DNA from: Patiria pectinifera
Taxonomy: Eukaryota > Echinodermata > Asteroidea > Valvatida > Asterinidae
Reading direction: 5' to 3'
DNA length: 64,000 bases
Assembly (NCBI GenBank): GCA_029964075.1
Contig: CM057141.1
Span: forward strand, 11,408,001-11,472,000
The translations under genes and the position numbers were made by a program. The notes under the pieces were generated by a model. That model worked only from the letters and a program-made list of their open reading frames with translations. It was not told the DNA's origin and did no database searches. Below are positions 43,903-54,934 of the stretch, in pieces. How positions within the stretch are numbered: position 1 is the stretch's first letter; every line of letters begins with the position of its first letter.

Positions 43903-44043
43903 CTGCCCATTCCCCTGAGGAGCAGCATTAATTGTCCAAGTCTCCAACACAGGAGAACTGCAGCGGACCAAAGCATGAGATGTCCATATACATATTCCAT
44001 CACGCAACTCTGGCTTGGATGACTCCCAATGGAAGCCTCCAAG
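43903..44043 (-). CDS. Possible coding exon; product unknown
   Basis: On the minus strand TTGTCAG precedes 44043 and CAG|GTGTAC follows 43903. The 141-bp interval is open and would be an in-phase exon of 47 codons: LGGFHWESSKPELRDGICIW, then TSHALVRCSSPVLETWTINA and APQGNGQ. The residue mix is protein-like, but the pyrimidine tract is weak and another frame is also open (43893-44225). It is on the same strand as the exon at 39816-39937 but the phases do not fit directly. No family recognised. Confidence 0.25.
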
Positions 44044-47024
44044 CTGACAAGTTGCCAGGATAAGCTGTCACAAACGGCTCTCCTAGAGCTGCTGAATTCA
44101 TGCAACTTTGTCCCGTGTGGGGAATGAAGTGGGAGTAAAATACTGAAGAGGAGACAAGGTGACATAAAGTCGTGCTGCAATAGTCTGAAGATTGTTTTTC
44201 TCAACTTGGAGGCAACTACGACCAAGTCACAGAAACAATAAAAACTTTACTTTATACATGTTGTAGTTTTTATTTACATAGTAATGTCCTGGTCCTCAGG
44301 GAAGATAAATCTAAATGGTGGGTGAAAGGTCCAGCATAACAACGTTTGATGCATAAAAGCTGGTCCTGGTACATGTATGTATTTAATATGAAAAAGCACA
44401 TTAATTTTATGACAACATATTAAAAGCAAATTATCATTCTGTGCACAAACACATTGGCATGGAACCCCCCCCCCCTCCACCCATTCGTACACATTGTGTA
44501 TGCAATGTTAACAACAACAACCCTCATGCATAAGTACTTTTTGGACTGCCCCTAAAAGGATTTTTCAAATTCAGGGCATTGAGAAAAGCAAGAAAATAGG
44601 CCTTCAAAGTAGCAACCTGACCCCAGCAATCCGTCATGATTGCACAGTAGCTGGTTTGTGTAACAAACACAGAGAGATGTATTACATTTTGATACTTTGT
44701 ATATTTTTCTGTTATACTCTGTATTAAAACCAAGTGTAGACTACATAATATGAACCTGCTGTTAACCTTGGAGTCCTGCACAAAAGACCAACAGTCATGC
44801 TGCATGCTGTGACTAGCATTCAGCAATACGTGTCCTCAATCAAGGTGACAGCCTAATAGTGACCTGACCAGGACAACCCAAGCCAAACCAGCTGTAAATC
44901 AGACAGGCCTGTCAGTCAGTTCCATATATCTCTGTCCAGACTGGGCCATAAACCTACATCATGCCAGACTCCCCACAACTTCAGCCAACACACTGCCAGG
45001 TCTACATTACACAAGTTACATAACTGGGGCAGGGCCAAGAACAGCCAGCTGTGCACATTCCAACAAAGTGAAGCCACCTGCTTAATGGGGCTTCTTAACA
45101 CCCCCACAAAAAAAACCCACCCTACCAAGCCTTGGTTAATGCCCCAGCTGGACTGCACAAAGTAATTGGGGGAAATCAACATGCTCCACTGCACTTGGGA
45201 TTTCATATGCCCAATTTACAGCGAGGTTTTGACTGCAGGAGATTTGGGTCATTTTTCTCACAGTGGGCAGGTGATGTGGTTATTTGGATTGTGTCTGGGT
45301 TTGGCTGGAGTAGTATATATGGCGAAAGAGCTCTAAATTGTTGTGTTTTCCTTGTTTATTTAAAGGGCAGTGAAAAAAAACCCTCTCCAAACCTCTCTAA
45401 ATTATTTCAATTAAACAGGTTTAGCAGAATCAAAGTTGGAATGTGTGAATGAAATAGAGTCATCAATTGAGGTCACTCGTGATTTTTTGTACACAAAACA
45501 GCACATAAATATACATGATTTGAGAATGAGGGGAGGGGATGGAGGGAGTGACATAGATAAGGTGGTGCAACTTCACATAATTTTTTTTAAGAAATCCTTG
45601 TAGCCTGGTTTTAATTTTGAAAATTCCCATTTTCAAAACCTTTCCTTTTCATTTTCTGAGAAGTTACTAAGTAATGTGTAAATGACGTTCAAGAACAAGT
45701 TACATTGATTTCATTCAGACTTTGGAAAACGATCAACAAGTGTTTTTACAGAAAGTGAACAAAGGGCTACAGGCTGGGGGGGGGGGGGGGGGGTCTTACT
45801 CTTCTTTGTTTTCACAAAAATCCAGTCCCAGGTTGGTAAACAAAACGACCCACACACCCTCTGCTCTGTTTCCTCCCCCTTTTTGTCTCAAACGTCAAAA
45901 AGGCTTCAGCTTCAAAATGCAGATTTCCGCAATTTACACTGCAAAAAAAAAACTGGCTGAATTGTATGATGGTAATAGGTTCAAAGAGCCAGTATGCGGC
46001 TACACACCTACCCCAAGGTCCACCGTGCATTGTAAAGTGCACAGGACAAAATCAATGTGACGGAGGGTTCACACATATGGCTTGTAGGGTTGTCAGACTC
46101 AGGGATTTACAAGGGTGATGAAAGCTACGGAGAACATGCCTGTGACCCTTAGATTGGGCCTGGAATGTACCCTGTCTGGTCCAAGGAACCCGGCTGGATG
46201 TCAAGGATTTCGCAGTGGCATTTTGTAAAGACCTGGCAAAAAAATGTGTATATAGTTGGGCTGAGGTTATAATAAAGAATAATGTTAATATTCTAATGTG
46301 TCAAGAGTGAAAACAAAAAATACTCCAATTTGTTAGGGAATTTAAGATTTTTTTAATGTAAGTAAACAATCCACTGTCCATATGGAGGGGGTTGCTCTAA
46401 CCCTAACCAATCCCCTGGAAATCGCCCTTGGGTATCAAATGATCAGAAATTATACACTGTATGCGTGGACAATTCAATGTAATGTGACAGCAGTATATGG
46501 AACATACATTTAGTTTCAAATGAAACACCAATGGGAAGGTCAAATCATAAATATCAAGAAACAATAATTAAGGCTGTATTACTTCTACTGTTGCATGATG
46601 CATCAAGTGACATAATAATTGGATCAGACGATTCAAAACCTTGTAGACACAATAACATTTAATATAACAATAATGTTCGAAGCTGCATTCACATATGGGC
46701 CATGTAAAGCTCAGTGAGTGGAATGGCCCCATCCGTCACTCTAATTCGTGGATCATGCAGGTAGCTCAAACCCTTTGTCTAACTATACATTTCACTCACA
46801 GCACTACACATTTTACGACTTCACAACAATATTCTTCTAGCATTCAAGAACTAATATCGCCGCACATTTTCAGACAGGCATAACCAAACTAAACAAAGAC
46901 TGACATGTTTGTGTATTCAGCCCTAGTAGCGGGATTTCTAGGAATTTGCCAGGTATGGTGGAAGTGAAACATCCGCACAATCCCTGACTTTGATCGGAGT
47001 GGAATGTGCATGCTGAATGCAGTA
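44044..47024. other. No supported gene; C/G homopolymers
   Basis: A C-run near 44466-44475 and a G17-like run at 45777-45793 interrupt otherwise ordinary AT-rich sequence. Readings of 72-112 aa have no domains. CTAACCCTAACCAATCC near 46398 is a short telomere-like fragment. No repeat family boundaries could be set. Confidence 0.4.
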
Positions 47025-47566
47025 TTAAAGCTATAGTCCATCATTTGCAGCCATCCGAAAAGTAACTGGCGTAATTATTGTTGAAAAACATACTTGGTTG
47101 AAAGATAGTAAGGGGACTAAACTCCCTGTGAAATTATTCTTTCTGGCAAGCTGTCATTTTGAAGTAATCAACGAAAGAAGGCCTTTCCAACGGTGCGTCT
47201 TAAGACGCACCGTAGGGAAATTTTAATTAGTAGTTCGTTTTGTTATTCGGCGAAGCACGCGCAAGCATTGGCACGATGCACACGCGCGCGCGGCTGCTAT
47301 GATTCGTCGGATCAGTGCGCGACATCGCGTATAGCTGCAATCGGCTCAGTGAGAACGTGTCTCGGACGCTGAATTCAAAACATGATTCAGCAACTTTTGA
47401 TTTGAAATTGAGATCCTAGAAAGCTGTTTTTCTCGGAATATACAGCTGAAGCTGAGCTGAAACTTCATCAGGTTAGTTGTTCAGTATCCTTCATTAGATT
47501 TTGACCACTTTTGTTGCCTCAAACGAACAAAATTCACAAATTACAAATGATGGACTATATCTTTAA
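47025..47566. mobile_element. TTAA-flanked MITE, copy 3
   Basis: TTAA at 47025-47028 and 47563-47566 brackets AGCTATAGTCCATCATTTG and CAAATGATGGACTATATCT. It is very close to copy 1 (9392-9910) but retains a CGGCTCAGTGAGAACGTGTC segment that copy 1 has lost, and in that respect resembles copy 2. Non-coding. Confidence 0.75.
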
Positions 47567-48275
47567 GCCTAAATGGCGAGCTACATGTACACTAAAAACA
47601 TGTAGTTCTTCTCGCTGCTCCATGCTTACACTTCATTGTGATTAGCCGACTGCTTGATCTACATGATATCCAAAGACACTCGATCAGCATTGATGGGATA
47701 ACATGAGTAGAAAATAGAACCAGGAAGCACTCTCCAACTTAAATAAACAGACTGTACAAGTTCAGTGAGGAAAATACTAATCTACATTTAAGACTTAAGA
47801 TTTTGTCTTGTCCACTGTTTAAAAAAAGTACAATATCATGATAGCTTCTCCATTAGATTTGTTGTCATGGGGTCATGATCAGTTTGATTAATATATTTCG
47901 CAGAAAACATAAAACTTAAAACATCAAAGGAAAACAAATCTGCCAAATCGCAATTGTGTAAATACTTTCCATATTTTACTAATTTACCTTTTAGAGGTAA
48001 AAATATGCCTTGTAGGCCCCACATTTGTTAAAAAGGGTCACGATATCATCTACTTTCTCTACTAGATTTACTGTGGTCCCGAATAACTACAAGAAAAAAA
48101 TACTTTACACACATAAAAAACTGCCAAATCATTACTTTAAAGAAAGGGACTGCGAATTCAGAATCACATACAGTACTTCTTGGTCTTTGTTTCTGTTTCT
48201 CAGGGGATGCCTAGATACCCTACATGAAACATGTGCCTTGAGATTCTGTGTGAAAGTACATGTACATGTAGTTAA
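47567..48275. other. No supported gene
   Basis: AT-rich spacer. Two short readings with no domain. A CATGATAGCTTCTCCATTAG segment recurs loosely as ATATCATCTACTTTCTCTAC about 200 bp later; the significance is unclear. Confidence 0.35.
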
Positions 48276-48630
48276 TTAACCCTAACGTACCTGAATCCAT
48301 CAAAATCCACACCCCTGTTTCGGGGGATTTCGGCGGATTCAGGATACCTCCATATTGCACAAACTGGGAGATTTTGCTGGATTCAGGATTGTAAGCCTAG
48401 TGGGGCTGCAGGATTTTGATAGATTCAGGATACCTCCATATTGAGCTGTTGGGGGACTTTGGCGGATTCAGGATCTTGGCGGATTCAGGATCTCAACAGA
48501 TTTACTCCCGCCTAACTGGTGGATTCTGATGGACTCACTGGCCACCAACATTTTTTTGCATGGCAAAATTGATGGATTTTGGCAGATTTAGGATACTTTC
48601 TAGTAAAAGAGCCCAAGGGGTTAGGGTTAA
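48276..48630. mobile_element. piggyBac-like MITE (TTAA-CCCTAAC ends) with internal GGATTCAGGAT repeats
   Basis: TTAA at 48276-48279 followed by CCCTAACGTACC, and GGGGTTAGGG followed by TTAA (48627-48630), give the TTAA/CCC arrangement typical of piggyBac termini. The interior is made of irregular copies of GGCGGATTCAGGATACCTCC and GATTTTGATAGATTCAGGAT. No coding. Confidence 0.55.
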
Positions 48631-50103
48631 AGGACGCCTATATTCCCAAGTCAGTACAGCTTCCAGTGCATAACACAGCTTGAGGGTATTCATATCAGGC
48701 TAGAGAACTACCATTACCATCAATTGGGTTGGGTTCATTCCTTCGGCTATAAGTCTCATTTTCTTCACAACGTGTAAGGATCCCCAATAAACACAAAAAA
48801 AACCTGTTATCTCACAAACATGTACAAAGAAGCATAGGTACGCACATGTAAAGCATAGATACATGTGTATCCATTCCATATGTAAACCAACATGAGGCCC
48901 GGTGGGAATAAACGTAAAACACCAAAAAAAAAACACCAGGATTCCGCACATGTTTGGGTCCAGCAAACAAACCCTGGATGCTGCGTTTTGCCTGCCAGAC
49001 AGTGTACCATACTTTAAATATTTTTTCCACAGATGTTTTGTTTACAAATAAATATCCTTCTTAAGACAAACTACACAGCAGGGGGGCCTGGGTGATACCA
49101 TGATCACAATAACTATTTATGTTCCCATACCATACACCTACAATGCACATGTATGTACATGTATATGTACAATGTATATGGGACACTTAACGTTACTGCA
49201 GTGTTATTATAGGCATATTATACACGTGTTATGTCTGGTGCTTTGTTCTAAACGGTCCCAAGTATACACCTGCAACTGATGCATAATGTGCACATATACA
49301 GGGTATCCCCAAAAAAATTGTGCAAGCAAGATATCCTTTAATTTCTCAAAAACTACTTGATATGAGTATTTCATCTTGATGGAGCATATTAATTATACTC
49401 TTGTGCATAATCAGTGAAAATGCCATGGAAACAATCTGTTCTTGCAAACCAGAGAACTACATGTAAGCTAATATTGTAAAAGGCTATTGGCTTTTCACCC
49501 ATTCCAATGGGATTTACACAGTTAGTGATATCAGTGCATCAGATGTAAATTAAGTTGAAGGGAATGTACATTGTACAACATTTGCTTTTGCTGCAATTTC
49601 CAGAAATACATGAATTTGGAGGATTAGCATGTTTTAGCAAATATTGTTAAACTGACTTGTTTCATGTTTTGGGGCTTGTAGATGCTGAAAAAAAAACACC
49701 CAAAAACACCAATCATGTTCTTGTAGTCTGGTTCTCTGAACCCACTTATGATGAAACAGAGCAATTCACAGACTTTGGGGAATTGTAAGGTCAGGGAATC
49801 AGTCCAGCAGGCTTTGTACCCCTTCACAGGTGTGTAATTAATTGCAAAGAAAATGCGGAATAACTAAATATGAAAAATTAGGAGCAGTTTTTGAAAAAAG
49901 CCAGGTGTGTTTACAAACACAAATGCCCATAACCGTGACTGTTCCCATGACATAACACCACTGTTTTAACTTCAACTTACACGTACCGTACCGTGGTCAC
50001 ATGGAAGCGTTCATTGACAGCATTAGTGTCTTCTGTAGGTTTTATATGAATTAATCCCTAATCCCTATGATGTCAGAATAAATATAAGATTTTTATTGTT
50101 TTA
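48631..50103. other. No supported gene
   Basis: AT-rich sequence with ACATGTATGTACATGTATA-type runs near 49147-49170. Short ORFs lack domains. Nothing else structured. Confidence 0.4.
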
Positions 50104-50478
50104 GCCACTGTGACCTTGACCCTAGACATTTCGACCCCCAATGCGATAGGCCTATTTGGATTACCAAGAACGATCCACAAACCAAATTTGAAGTTCACAT
50201 GTGAAGAATTTCTCAAGTTATCGCGCTGACAAAATTTCTTTTGTTTTAGTCACTGTGACCTTGACCCTTGACCTTTCAGCCCCAAATGCAACAGGATTGT
50301 TAGGATTACCAAGAACAATACACAAACCAAATTTGAAGTTCATATGTAAAGTATTTCTCAAGTTATCGCGCTGACAAAAATTCTTTTGTTTTAGTCACTG
50401 TGACCTTGACCCTTGACCTTTCAGCCCCAAATGCAGAAGGGTTGTTAGGATTACCAAGAACAATACCCAAACCAAATT
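50104..50478 (+). repeat. 145-bp tandem repeat (CACTGTGACCTTGACCC), cut by gap
   Basis: TGACCTTGACCC recurs at 50111, 50256 and 50401, a 145-bp period. Each unit has CCCCAAATGCAACAGG, TTACCAAGAACAATACACAA, AAATTTGAAGTTCA and TTCTCAAGTTATCGCGCTGA. The last two units are nearly identical and the first is more diverged. The array is interrupted by the N gap after about half of the third unit, so its true copy number is unknown. Similar CACTGTGACCTTGACC repeats are widespread in marine invertebrate genomes (general knowledge). Confidence 0.8.
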
Positions 50479-50978
50479 NNNNNNNNNNNNNNNNNNNNNN
50501 NNNNNNNNNNNNNNNNNNNNNNNNNNNNNNNNNNNNNNNNNNNNNNNNNNNNNNNNNNNNNNNNNNNNNNNNNNNNNNNNNNNNNNNNNNNNNNNNNNNN
50601 NNNNNNNNNNNNNNNNNNNNNNNNNNNNNNNNNNNNNNNNNNNNNNNNNNNNNNNNNNNNNNNNNNNNNNNNNNNNNNNNNNNNNNNNNNNNNNNNNNNN
50701 NNNNNNNNNNNNNNNNNNNNNNNNNNNNNNNNNNNNNNNNNNNNNNNNNNNNNNNNNNNNNNNNNNNNNNNNNNNNNNNNNNNNNNNNNNNNNNNNNNNN
50801 NNNNNNNNNNNNNNNNNNNNNNNNNNNNNNNNNNNNNNNNNNNNNNNNNNNNNNNNNNNNNNNNNNNNNNNNNNNNNNNNNNNNNNNNNNNNNNNNNNNN
50901 NNNNNNNNNNNNNNNNNNNNNNNNNNNNNNNNNNNNNNNNNNNNNNNNNNNNNNNNNNNNNNNNNNNNNNNNNNNNNN
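50479..50978. other. Assembly gap of exactly 500 N
   Basis: A round 500-N run is a placeholder, so true spacing, order and even adjacency across it are unproven. It begins inside a tandem repeat and ends exactly at AAGCTT. ORFs drawn across it are meaningless. Confidence 0.98.
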
Positions 50979-51486
50979 AAGCTTTTACTGCAGTTGTGTC
51001 ATGCTCAAGCGCATACTGCATGCAAGCCATATGCATTCTGACAGGCGAGGTGCGCTCAATTTTTGGTATTCCTACCTGGCGCGACTTCGTAGCTGACTTT
51101 AAACGATGAGTTTGTGTCATTAGCAGTTGCCCCACCGTGTCATATGATGTACAGTCCTCCTGAACTATCATCCAAATAGAGCAAATCATCACGATATATT
51201 AATCCGTTTAAGTTGTCCATGAATAACGTTCTCATTGAATATCCCTGAACTGCATTCTAATCAGCTGTTCTTTGACTCTCATTGACTGCTCACGCATCAC
51301 CAGCCGGCACCTCCCCTTGAAATCAACGCCAGCCGCCCCTTTTGGAAAATGTTTCATCCGCCACCGTAATGCATTACAAGTATAAGTATCGTATACATGT
51401 ACCGAAACTGCATGTTGCATGCTTCAAAGTTAAGTGCTGCTCTCACCAGGAGATGGTTGAAAGTTGAAGGATTGATCAATATAGGG

Positions 51487-51933
51487 TGCAGACCAGTAAA
51501 TCAGTCAGTGCCTGCATGACCAGTCACGATTTGCATGCCTCCCCTTGAAATCTTACCTGGTATTTGAGCATGCTGTGGGCCATGAACTTGAGGTTTAGTA
51601 AAATATGGGTGGAAACCATTTGCTACATGACTTGAGGCTTGCAGTTCTGTGTAATTTTGATGTAATTTGGACCTCAGCGTTCTACGTGCAATGGAGTGTA
51701 GGCATGGATTTTCATCGCCGGCTAAACTTCAGACTGTAGCACTTTCAGGAAATTTGATCATCTTCAGATGGGAGTTTGCCTAAAAGTCAGTTGACCCCAA
51801 AATTGAAAAGGGAAATGAAGATGATGAAATAAGCTTTAATTTGATGTGTGTTGTGGTATTTTTCCCGAATTTTTGAAATTGGGGCATTTACCATTGGGGT
51901 CAATGGAAGTTTATTAGGTCTGCTACCACAGGG
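51487..51933. mobile_element. Copy-2-specific insertion with imperfect TIRs
   Basis: Copy 1 reads ATCAAAAAGGGAGAAGGG at 22863-22880, whereas copy 2 has AGGG at 51483-51486, the insert, then AGGG at 51930-51933. The insert starts TGCAGACCAGTAA and ends TTATTAGGTCTGCTACCAC, an imperfect inverted pair. A 4-bp direct repeat at an empty site present in the other copy supports insertion in copy 2 rather than deletion in copy 1. Superfamily unknown; no coding. Confidence 0.6.
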
Positions 51934-53669
51934 AGAAGGGAATGATATGCAGAGTGTTGTAGGACAGAAGTTTGGATGTGAGCAGCAGTAGACAACCGAG
52001 GGCTGATGTGGCCGTGTACAGTTCGCTGATTATCAATTACACAACATGTTACTCAAGATATCCTGTCGATCGCGTCATCCCTTCTCAAGTGGAGACATGC
52101 CTTGATCAGAACTACTGCGGCCTTGAAGCCTAATGGCGTGGGGTTCGGATCCAGCTTAAACCCAGAAAATTTGGATTGTAGGCGGCTCTGTGGAAGACGA
52201 TCACAGGAGCAATTTGTTTTCAGCAAATGATCTTTGAAACATCATTTTTGAGTTTGGAGTCATTGAATCAGCTACTATGAGCTTCGAATCAAAACGTAGG
52301 CTGCAATTTTAATCGGGACGAAAAAGTGAGGGAACAAACAATATGTCCCTCCCCCTCACATTTCAAAGTGAGTTGAGAACAGGGACATGTTACACCCGAT
52401 CGCCCATGTCTACAGTTGGTACACAGGCGTCATATCTCTCCCAACAGCTGCCGGCCCCAGGTGATATTAGTTCACTCCATTTTAAGGAAATTACTGTTTT
52501 GCAGAGAGAAGACACTGAAGTCGGTTGCCTCAGGCTTCATGTCGGGTAGGCTGGAAGGTACCATCTTACCAATAAAAACCTATTCCCTCAGGTATCTGCA
52601 CGTCGACTTATGATGGCGGGGATCAAAAACCTCAATTCAATCATAAAGAAATTGATTGAAAACAGACATTGATACATTTCAACACTATTGAGAACAGGAA
52701 TTTATTTTTTTCTGAGCTTTGTTATTGTACACTTTTTCCAATAATTTTACAAGAGTCCAAATTTATGGTACTCCACTTTAGTGCTTTAAAAAGTTAAGAA
52801 GATTTTTCATAAAATTACAGTGATGGTTTCTGTGTCCCAGCCGTGGGATCTTGGTCATTGCTACCCTATCATTAAACCCTACTCTAAAATATCACCGTTT
52901 TAAATGCTGAACCTACAGATTCCTTACAAGGTAAATACTTTCAAAAAGCTTAAATATGCAGAACTATGTTTTAGTCATGTGATTCTTCATATAATCTAGG
53001 ATATGAAAGCTGATTCATGAAAAACACTTTAGTACAAGAATCACTCAAATCACTCATGCACTTTTCAAATTACGGAATTTTGAACACAACAACCCAGTTT
53101 TAAAGTTCTGTCCACGGATCACAAAAAAAAAGGTGTGCGTTCTTTCAGCAAAGCAGAAAACAATTCACACATATATGTGTGTTAAGGACTTAGACAACGA
53201 TACAAGTTGCCCCGATGGGGCATTCCCAGTGCTTCGTCGCTGCAACAGCGTGCAGAAATTAGTGAGACCAAGCGAACATCATTATATACATATGTGCAAT
53301 GCACATCGTGGTGCTGGCACAAGTACCTCAGCTAAATCAGATATCAAACTGCCGTATGGGTGTGAATGCACGTACGTAAAATATTGGACAGCATTTTTCC
53401 CACGAAGTGGACAGATTATCCTTGTTTCGTCACCTTTTTAGGTAGAAATTCAGAAAGACATAGTCGACAGCATAACAAAAAATGTTTTTCTTCAGAGTGA
53501 AGGCAGGAACATAGCAGGAGGAAAAGCAAAGGGCGCCCTACTTCAGTAGGCCTATTTCTTTATTATTGGATTATGTTTGCCGTGATTTTGTAGGGATCGG
53601 GCTGGATTAAGAGATGTGAAGTTTTAGGGGTGAAAACTTTGGTGCTGGAGACATAGCGCTAGGCCTGCA

Positions 53670-54245
53670 TGAGTATTGTTGATGTCCCCCTGGCTGGACA
53701 CCGCCTAAACATGGCACCTGTTTGCCTCTGGTGCCCTTGCTACACGACAGTAAAATTTTACACTCAAATGTCAAGTGGTGAAATTTCAATCAAAGCTCTG
53801 AACACATTTCTGTGTAGAAGCAAATTTTCTGGGGCGTGCTGGTACAGCTTTAAGTGCAGTGAACCCAGCTAAAATTTGCTAGCGGCTTGTGTTTCAGCAG
53901 CGCTCACGGGAGTGAGTTGGATAGGCGATGGAGATATTTATGATTTATCAGAATCGGTCAACTTTAAAGAATTGTTTTAATTTTCCTTTACAGGAATGTC
54001 TGAGATTTGTTCTAAAGTAGCTTCACATTGAAAGGAGACTTGCCTGCTGCCAATCTTGTGCTTAATTGGAACTTAACTGTTTTGAGTTACAGACTGAGAA
54101 ACTCATGACACACATAACACAATTGTTCACAAGGTAGATTATGGTAACAGTACCAGTATTTCACTGAATGACTTTGAAGCACTTCAACAGAAGTTGTAGC
54201 ACTGCACAAGGAAAGTTCGGAGGAGCGTCGAAGTGCCGCTGAGAG
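53670..54245 (+). repeat. Copy-2 version of the 24690-25250 dispersed repeat
   Basis: Shares GTTGATGTCCCCCTGGCTGG, CTTTAAAGAATTGTTTTAAT and GTACCAGTATTTCACTGAAT with copy 1, with small indels throughout. Confidence 0.6.
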
Positions 54246-54663
54246 GACGCCATATTTAGCATAATCCACGCCATGTGCTTAATACGTGAGAGTGTACATA
54301 CAATGTACACATGAAGTGGCATGTCCATGATGTCAGACAGCAAAAACTAGCCACGCCACTGCCTGCAAGCTCCATTAATGTGTATGAACACTTGCCCGGG
54401 CTCCAGGGGACTCTAGCGTTGCATACAATTGGAGTCGGATACAAGGGACGTCAGCAATATGCAGGCTACACTGTGCTTTTTTGACTAAAAAAATAGAAAA
54501 CAAAAGTAAAGTCTTTTTTTTTCTTTGGAAAAATTTGATTACAATTTTTCCCCAGATATGTGACCAGGAACAAAATAACCGAAATTTTCTGCATTGTTAT
54601 TTTGGCCCTTGGGCAAATTCAGAAATCAGCGGGTTCTAATCTAACAAATAAAAAATGCTGGCG

Positions 54664-54934
54664 AGATGGAACCAAGGATTTACTCCAAGCACTAGGCACA
54701 TATGGTTTTGCTAGTCAAAGAAGAAACACCTGTCACGAAGACTATGAAGAAACTACAGTTTTAAGAGGCTGGAGGAAAACCCCAGAAGAATGTTCTGGGG
54801 AAAACCCCATTGAATCAGGTAGCGATTGAAAACCCAATCCACATTTGGACCAGGGCAGGAGCTCAGAGACCCGGGCCACTTAGGGTACTGGAAGGCGAGA
54901 ACTTGAAGAAACACTGTACCAACCCTGACTCCCA
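54664..54934 (-). mobile_element. tRNA-derived SINE, copy B duplicate
   Basis: Counterpart of 25628-25887. On the minus strand the head GGGAGTCAGGGTTGGTACAG has one extra G, and the B-box region reads CCCGGGTCTCTGAGC, disrupted relative to GGGTTCGATTCC. Whether that is decay or base error cannot be told here. Confidence 0.65.

Noticed and set aside
43321..44007. 228-aa minus-strand ORF as a complete gene
   Set aside because: The distal part is read from the 31-bp minisatellite and the end of the GGCC element; only 43903-44043 is worth considering as an exon.
50395..51192. 265-aa and 213-aa ORFs spanning the N gap
   Set aside because: Most residues are unknown because the ORFs cross 500 N; there is no evidence of continuity.
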